64,000 nt of DNA from assembly GCA_019038695.1 (NCBI GenBank), contig JAHOYZ010000052.1:1-64000 (forward strand), written 5' to 3'. The notes under the pieces were generated by a model that was given only the letters and a program-made list of their open reading frames with translations, was not told the origin of the DNA and ran no database searches. This stretch comes from Candidatus Zixiibacteriota bacterium. Lineage in GTDB: Bacteria; Zixibacteria; MSB-5A5; GN15; FEB-12. A program made the translations under genes and the position numbers. Below are positions 59,012-64,000 of this stretch, piece after piece. Position 1 is the stretch's first letter. Every line of letters begins with the position of its first letter.

Positions 59012-61099
59012 ATGGCAGCACCGACCAAAAACAAAAGTCTGATTGAGGCCATTATGGCCCGCTCCGACATCGCTCTTGCATTGGGCGTGGTGGGCATAAT
59101 CGGCGTGTTGGTGATCCCGATTCCTACAGCTCTGCTTGATTTTGCTCTGACTTTCAATATCACTTTCTCACTCATCGTCCTCTTGACGACTTTGTATGTA
59201 ACGCGTCCGCTCGACCTGTCAGTGTTTCCCGGAATGTTGCTGATGGTTACCCTGATGCGGTTGGCTCTCAACGTTGCCTCTACCCGGCTCATCCTCGGTC
59301 AGGCGTACGCCGGTGAAGTCATTAGCTCCTTTGGTGATTTCGTGGTTCAGGGAAATTATGTAGTCGGGTTCATCGTCTTCATCATCCTTGTGATAATCCA
59401 GTTTGTGGTCATCACGAAGGGTGCCGGTCGGATATCGGAGGTGGCCGCCCGGTTCACCCTGGATGCTATGCCGGGCAAACAGATGGCTATTGATGCCGAC
59501 CTCAATGCCGGTATTCTATCCGAGCAGGACGCCAAACAGCGCCGTCAGGACATTGCACGCGAAGCAGACTTCTACGGAGCAATGGACGGTGCGTCCAAGT
59601 TTGTGCGCGGTGACGCTATCGCCGGCATTCTAATCACCCTGGTCAACATCATCGGCGGCTTTATCATCGGTGTTGCCCAGAATGATATGACTATCTCGGA
59701 CTCTATGCGCACCTACTCGCTGCTCTCGATTGGTGACGGCCTGGTGACACAGATTCCTGCCCTCCTGGTTTCAACAGCCTCCGGTATTATCGTGACCCGG
59801 GCTGCAGCGACAGCCAATATGGGCCAGGATCTCGTCGAACAACTCACCAATCAACCGCGCGCCATCATGGTCGCGGCCGGGGTGCTGATCATTTTTGGTA
59901 TGCTCCCGGGTATGCCCACCATGACCTTCATGATCTTAGGCGCTCTCGCCGGTGGTATCTCCTACATGACCAAAGAAGTTCGAGCCAAAAAAGAGATCAC
60001 TGCGAAAGAAGAAGAAAAGAGACGTAGCGAACAGGAGCAGATGCCTGAGGAGCGCGCTGAAGACCTCCTGAAAATAGACGCTCTCGGCCTGGAGATCGGT
60101 TACGGCCTGATACCGTTGGTTGACCCGAATCAGAAGGGTGATCTGCTGGATCGAATTGCCTCTATGCGTAAGCAACTGGCCGGAGAACTTGGCATTGTCG
60201 TTCCGCCCGTGCGTATCCGTGACAACGTAGCCCTCAAACCCAACGAGTATAGCATCAAAGTCAAGGGAATCAATATCGCCTCGTTCGAGCTGATGACCGA
60301 CCACGTCCTGGCCATTAATCCAGGCTACATCGAGGAGCACCTGGAAGGATTTGAGACACGTGATCCGGCTTTTGGCCTGTCGGCAACATGGATACTACCA
60401 ACCATGCGTGAGGTTGCCGAGGCAAAGAACTTCACCGTCGTCGAACCGAGTGCGGTTCTGGCTACTCATTTGACTGAGGCTGTCCGTCAGGCTGCAGCGG
60501 AAATACTCAGCCGCCAGGATGTTCAACACCTCGTTGACACCCTCAAGGAAGACAGTCCGGCACTGGTCGAATCAGTCATACCGGAATCGGTCTCCCTGGG
60601 GCTTTTACAGAAGATACTTCAGGGCTTACTCAACGAACGGTTACCGATACGCGACCTGGCCACGATCCTTGAGACAATCTCGGATTATATCGGTGCTACT
60701 CAGGAGGCGGATGTCCTTGGCGAATATGTACGCATGTCCCTGAAGCGGCAGATCAGCGAACTCTATCGCGACCGGGAGGGAAAGATAAATGTATTTACAC
60801 TCGATCCGTCGATTGAGCAAACGCTGGCAGAATCGGTTCAGAATACCAAGCAGGGTCTCATGCTGGCCGTTGATCCAGCCATGGCGGAGGTGCTGTTGAT
60901 TAATATGGGACAACAGATTGAGGCCATGCAAAATGCCGGGTTAACGCCGGTCTGCCTCTGTTCACCAAATATCAGATTAGCTTTGCGACGGCTGGCCGAG
61001 GCCAAGTACTCCAGTCTGGCAGTCGTGTCATACAATGAAATTCGACCGGAAGTGGAAGTCGTATCGATCGGAATGGTGAGGTTGAATAATGATAATTAA
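59012..61099 (+). CDS. flhA: Flagellar export gate protein FlhA
   Basis: This is a full-length FlhA of 695 residues. The N-terminal half has about eight membrane helices (IALALGVVGIIGVLVIPIPT) and the conserved FHIPEP-region cytosolic loop: GAGRISEVAARFTLDAMPGK, QMAIDADLNAGILSEQDAKQ, RRQDIAREADFYGAMDGASK. The C-terminal half is the cytosolic nonameric ring (LGLEIGYGLIPLVDPN onward) that receives chaperone-bound substrates. It overlaps flhF by 11 bases. Confidence 0.98.
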   Translation: MAAPTKNKSLIEAIMARSDIALALGVVGIIGVLVIPIPTALLDFALTFNITFSLIVLLTTLYVTRPLDLSVFPGMLLMVTLMRLALNVASTRLILGQAYAGEVISSFGDFVVQGNYVVGFIVFIILVIIQFVVITKGAGRISEVAARFTLDAMPGKQMAIDADLNAGILSEQDAKQRRQDIAREADFYGAMDGASKFVRGDAIAGILITLVNIIGGFIIGVAQNDMTISDSMRTYSLLSIGDGLVTQIPALLVSTASGIIVTRAAATANMGQDLVEQLTNQPRAIMVAAGVLIIFGMLPGMPTMTFMILGALAGGISYMTKEVRAKKEITAKEEEKRRSEQEQMPEERAEDLLKIDALGLEIGYGLIPLVDPNQKGDLLDRIASMRKQLAGELGIVVPPVRIRDNVALKPNEYSIKVKGINIASFELMTDHVLAINPGYIEEHLEGFETRDPAFGLSATWILPTMREVAEAKNFTVVEPSAVLATHLTEAVRQAAAEILSRQDVQHLVDTLKEDSPALVESVIPESVSLGLLQKILQGLLNERLPIRDLATILETISDYIGATQEADVLGEYVRMSLKRQISELYRDREGKINVFTLDPSIEQTLAESVQNTKQGLMLAVDPAMAEVLLINMGQQIEAMQNAGLTPVCLCSPNIRLALRRLAEAKYSSLAVVSYNEIRPEVEVVSIGMVRLNNDN

Positions 61100-62285
61100 G
61101 TCCTTTACGGGAGAATCCACCAGGGAAGTTATGAAACTGGTGCGTAGCGAAATGGGCGGCGATGCAGTCGTCCTGAAAACGCGACAATTAAAAGACAAAA
61201 ATGGCGCAGCGAGGGTTGAGATCACGGCCTGCATGGAACGCCATACTGTGTCACAGGCGGCTACCATTCTCCACGATCGTCCGGAGAAGGTTAAAAACAG
61301 GCTACCCGCTGAAGTAATTGTCCAAGAAGCCTCTCCCCTGTCACTGGTAGTGCCGAACTCTGCTCCGATTGAAGAGGAGGGCAACGAAATGGATATCAGC
61401 GCTCCTGAAATCAGTGAAACACCAGTAATGGTCAGTCCTTCCACCCCGGATATCATGGAGCGACTGAGTTCACTGGAACAGAAGCTGGAACAGCTTATAC
61501 ATCTGAATCTGGTTTCTCCCGGCGGCCCAACTCTGGCACGGAGATTCCTACCGATCGCCTCCATTCTCAAAGGAGCCGATCTTCCCCCTGATTTTGTCGC
61601 GGATTTCTTCATCTCTTGCTGTGACAAGTACGACGAATCAGAAGATCTGATGGAGTACACCCACCGTGAACTCGTTGACACTCTGGCCGGGATGATGACA
61701 CCGTCGATCTCCTTTGCCCCGGGAGATCGGGTAATGTTCTTCGGTCATCCGGGAGTAGGCAAGTCATCGGTAATGGGCAAACTAGCCGCACAACTGGTGA
61801 CGCATGAAAAACAAAAAGTCAAACTGGCTGGTCTTGATTTCCAGAAAGTAGCCGCCTACGATGAACTGGCCATCTATGCTGACTTGCTCAATCTCGAAAT
61901 CACTTCGGCGACCGAAGACGACGACGAAGCTGTGATTCTAATCGATACACCAGCCGTTCCCGGCGATCAACAGAAGCAGATCGCTCTGAAGAAAATGGTT
62001 ACAGAGGCCGAGGCAACGCACCGTATTGCTGTCCTCTCAGCCCTGATGCGCACATCCGATCTTACGAACCTGGCCAATCAGCTTGAATCTTTTGCGCCAA
62101 CCCACATCGCCGTCACGATGCTGGATATGACACACCGTTGGGGTGTGATCGTAGCGGCTGCACGGGCATTGCAAGTGCCGATCGTCTTCCTTTGCGAAAA
62201 CCCAGGGGGGGTCGGGACCATCAAAGCACCCGATCCAGACCGTCTGGCGCGAACCCTTTTAGGCGAGGAAATCAGTCATGAATAG
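61089..62285 (+). CDS. flhF: SRP-type GTPase FlhF with altered G3 and G4 motifs
   Basis: The product has 398 residues. The N-terminal region begins MIIKSFTGESTREVMKLVRS (typical FlhF B domain start), then a linker and the NG GTPase domain: P-loop GHPGVGKSS (about residues 219-227), KVKLAGLDFQKVAAYDEL (G2 region). The usual DTAG of G3 reads DTPA from Asp286, and the usual TKLD of G4 reads TMLD (343-346), so guanine recognition or hydrolysis may be changed. FlhF sets the place and number of flagella together with FlhG, whose gene overlaps by 8 bases. The call is firm from context and the N-terminus. Confidence 0.93.
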   Translation: MIIKSFTGESTREVMKLVRSEMGGDAVVLKTRQLKDKNGAARVEITACMERHTVSQAATILHDRPEKVKNRLPAEVIVQEASPLSLVVPNSAPIEEEGNEMDISAPEISETPVMVSPSTPDIMERLSSLEQKLEQLIHLNLVSPGGPTLARRFLPIASILKGADLPPDFVADFFISCCDKYDESEDLMEYTHRELVDTLAGMMTPSISFAPGDRVMFFGHPGVGKSSVMGKLAAQLVTHEKQKVKLAGLDFQKVAAYDELAIYADLLNLEITSATEDDDEAVILIDTPAVPGDQQKQIALKKMVTEAEATHRIAVLSALMRTSDLTNLANQLESFAPTHIAVTMLDMTHRWGVIVAAARALQVPIVFLCENPGGVGTIKAPDPDRLARTLLGEEISHE

Positions 62286-63147
62286 ACTCAAGTTCGACCG
62301 CCAGGGTGAAAACCCGGAGCGCTGGTTGGGTGCCAGGGTGGTGTCCATAATTTCCGGCAAGGGCGGCGTTGGTAAATCGGTCCTGGCCTATAATCTGGCC
62401 GAGCGGATGGTCGCTTCTGGTATCCTGGTATTGCTGGTCGATGCCGACTTCTGTTGCGGTAACCTGCATATTCTAGCCAACCAGGCCTGTGAACATGGGA
62501 TCTCGGAGTTCATAGAGGATCAGCTCCCGCTGGACCGGGCCAGAACCGTTGTGGCAGATAACCTTCACCTGTTGGCCTCACCTCAGGTCGGCATGAATAA
62601 ACACTTAGCCGATCCCGAAACGGCCTCCCACCTGCTGACTCGTTTGCAACGCGAAGGCTCCGCCTACGATGTCATCCTGATAGATCACAGTTCCGGTATC
62701 TCGGAAGCGGCAGTGGCAATGGTTCAAGGCTCGAATCTCAACCTGATTACTGTCGTGCCGGAACTTACCTCGATTTCTGACGGGTACGGTTTGTACAAGC
62801 ACCTCCTGGAAACCGGTGGCGCGGATCAAAGTCGCCTTTTGGTCAACCGCGTAATTGCTACCGAAGAAGCCGATAACGTACGCAATAAGTTTGGTGCCCT
62901 CACGGGCAGATTCCTGGGGCATCCTTTGGAATGTCTCGGATCAATACCCGAAGATGTATCCGTTCGCAACGCTATCGCATCTCAGGTAGCCGTAGCGCAA
63001 CACAACCCTGACTGCAAAGCAACGAAAGCATTATCTACGCTGGCTCGGACAGTAGTCCGCGAACTGTTCAAAGATCGGATTCCGACCGGATCAGCACAAA
63101 CAGAGAAGATTAACATCGAAGCGGCCATGGCCGATATAAAGGGATAG
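62278..63147 (+). CDS. flhG: MinD-like ATPase FlhG (FleN/YlxH), flagellar number regulator
   Basis: The product is a 289-residue deviant-Walker-A ATPase. The motif SGKGGVGKSVLAYNLAERM (about residues 25-43) is followed by VLLVDADFCCGNLH (switch) and VILIDHSSGISEAAVAMVQG. The short N-terminus before the P-loop carries DRQGENPERWL in place of the usual 'DQA..LR' motif that activates FlhF; the similarity is weak here. The C-terminal region predicts a membrane-targeting helix (ALSTLARTVVRELFK). It limits flagellar number by acting on FlhF and C-ring assembly, and it directly precedes fliA. Confidence 0.93.
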   Translation: MNRLKFDRQGENPERWLGARVVSIISGKGGVGKSVLAYNLAERMVASGILVLLVDADFCCGNLHILANQACEHGISEFIEDQLPLDRARTVVADNLHLLASPQVGMNKHLADPETASHLLTRLQREGSAYDVILIDHSSGISEAAVAMVQGSNLNLITVVPELTSISDGYGLYKHLLETGGADQSRLLVNRVIATEEADNVRNKFGALTGRFLGHPLECLGSIPEDVSVRNAIASQVAVAQHNPDCKATKALSTLARTVVRELFKDRIPTGSAQTEKINIEAAMADIKG

Positions 63148-63154
63148 CATTCAA

Positions 63155-64000
63155 ATGGTTAGTACAACAAAAGCCAGACCTGTTAAAACCGTTCCGGAGG
63201 TCATGAACGGAACTACACCCACCCCGGCAAGAGCTGCAAACTACTGCCGTGCCAACAAGTGGCAAGTGTCCCCTCGCGACTGGACCCTTTACCACAAATA
63301 CCGGACGCCGGAGCTACGCCAGGAATTGCTTAACAAGTATATCCCACTGGTTCGAAATGTGGCATCCCGTATGGCGATGGGTTTCCCCCGTTCGGTCGAA
63401 TTGTCCGATCTGATCAGCACCGGAATGATAGGTTTGATTGAGGCTTTCAAGAATTTCGATCAGGACCGAGGAGTCAAGTTTGAGACCTATGCTGTGCCCA
63501 GAATCCGGGGCGCCATTCTCGATGAGCTTCGCGCTCTGGACTGGGTTCCCAGATCCACTAGAGCCAAGTCACGAGAGATCGAACGATCCATTACAGCCCT
63601 TGAAAACAACCTGGGTCGTCCACCTAAAAAGGCAGAATTGGCCAAGTATATGAATATCACGGAGCGCGAACTCCACCTCGCCCTTGACGATGTTTCCGGA
63701 ACCCAGATTCTGTCCCTCGACGAGGTTATCTATCGGGAGGACGATAATCGCCAGGTTCCCCGCATCGAAACCATAGCCGACAAAGTATCTCATTGCATCC
63801 TTGGTGAAATCGAACGCGGCGAGTTGCGAAGCTTTCTGGTCGTAGCTATGGACCGGCTGACCGATCAGGAAAAACTGGTAATCGCGCTTTACTATTACGA
63901 AGAATTGACCCTCAAGGAGATTGGCGAAGTAATGCACATCTCCGAATCAAGGGTCTCCCAAATTCATACTCGAGCCGTCACCAAGTTGCGCGGAATGGTC
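63155..64000 (+). CDS. fliA: RNA polymerase sigma factor FliA (sigma-28), cut by the window edge
   Basis: The frame runs from ATG 63155 (AAAGGGA about 11 bases upstream) to the last base of the window with no stop, 282 codons so far. Region 2 reads LLNKYIPLVRNVASRMAMGF, DLISTGMIGLIEAFKNFDQD, RGVKFETYAVPRIRGAILDE, LRALDWVPRSTR, which is the FliA/WhiG signature. Region 3 follows (AKSREIERSITALENNLGRP, KAELAKYMNITERELHLAL), then region 4 with the helix-turn-helix LTLKEIGEVMHISESRVSQI. It directs transcription of late flagellar and chemotaxis genes. The last residues are missing. Confidence 0.96.
   Translation, partial: MVSTTKARPVKTVPEVMNGTTPTPARAANYCRANKWQVSPRDWTLYHKYRTPELRQELLNKYIPLVRNVASRMAMGFPRSVELSDLISTGMIGLIEAFKNFDQDRGVKFETYAVPRIRGAILDELRALDWVPRSTRAKSREIERSITALENNLGRPPKKAELAKYMNITERELHLALDDVSGTQILSLDEVIYREDDNRQVPRIETIADKVSHCILGEIERGELRSFLVVAMDRLTDQEKLVIALYYYEELTLKEIGEVMHISESRVSQIHTRAVTKLRGMV

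Overview
The window is one contiguous bacterial chromosome segment. Three traits suggest a member of the FCB side of the tree, most like Zixibacteria (Candidatus Zixiibacteriota). First, secreted proteins carry paired dockerin-like repeats of the GDVNGDG..NIADLTYLV type. Second, they end in a YPNPFNP..GVYFYRL sorting domain. Third, there is a full Gram-negative-type flagellar export operon. The taxon is an inference from these features; no rRNA is present.

Layout. (1) 1-5925 is ordinary chromosome: a four-gene metabolic operon (unknown 431-aa ORF class, cupin, homoserine-dehydrogenase-like oxidoreductase, aldehyde dehydrogenase), a small secreted-protein gene broken by a stop in its signal peptide, an outer-membrane barrel protein and a lipoprotein. 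(2) 6628-6701 is a tRNA with anticodon CAT. Its last 27 bases and the following base are repeated exactly at 43558-43585. The 36.9 kb between them is an integrated genomic island. (3) Inside the island, left to right: tyrosine integrase with its own promoter and a bipartite operator-like repeat; an AlpA/excisionase-like protein; a leftward replication module (DnaB-like helicase, RepO-like initiator, several small ORFs); a 1021-aa leftward protein of unknown function; a five-gene type I restriction operon carrying two extra genes (GmrSD-like DUF262 and RhuM-Fic); a leftward three-gene cassette (SesB-like hydrolase, unknown, PIN-like plus helical repeats); a rightward three-gene cassette (sigma-like protein, zinc-finger protein, membrane Lon-like S16 protease); and two large secreted proteins. 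(4) 43732-46525 is chromosome again (DUF433 protein, OmpA-like lipoprotein, MtaB). (5) From 46750 to the right edge is a flagellar operon: motE-like, fliK, flgD, ylxG-like, flgE, fliL, fliM, fliN, fliO, fliP, fliQ, fliR, flhB, flhA, flhF, flhG, fliA (cut by the edge).

How the parts work together. The island looks like a phage-satellite-like or integrative element: integrase, AlpA and replication genes but no capsid, terminase or conjugation genes, with a cargo of known and candidate defence systems. A short bipartite direct repeat (two copies of a TTGTGACG-type half site, period 11 bp) recurs at five places, including both island ends. Two copies, 6.4 kb apart, also carry a piece resembling the tRNA T-loop at the same distance and in the same orientation. 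They flank the hydrolase/PIN-like cassette, which suggests nested or sequential integration.

Most promising as undescribed systems: the hydrolase/unknown/PIN-like operon bounded by those att-like repeats (24907-31404) and the sigma-like/zinc-finger/Lon-like membrane protease cassette (31673-35927). Functions proposed for these are inferences from visible motifs and neighbours.
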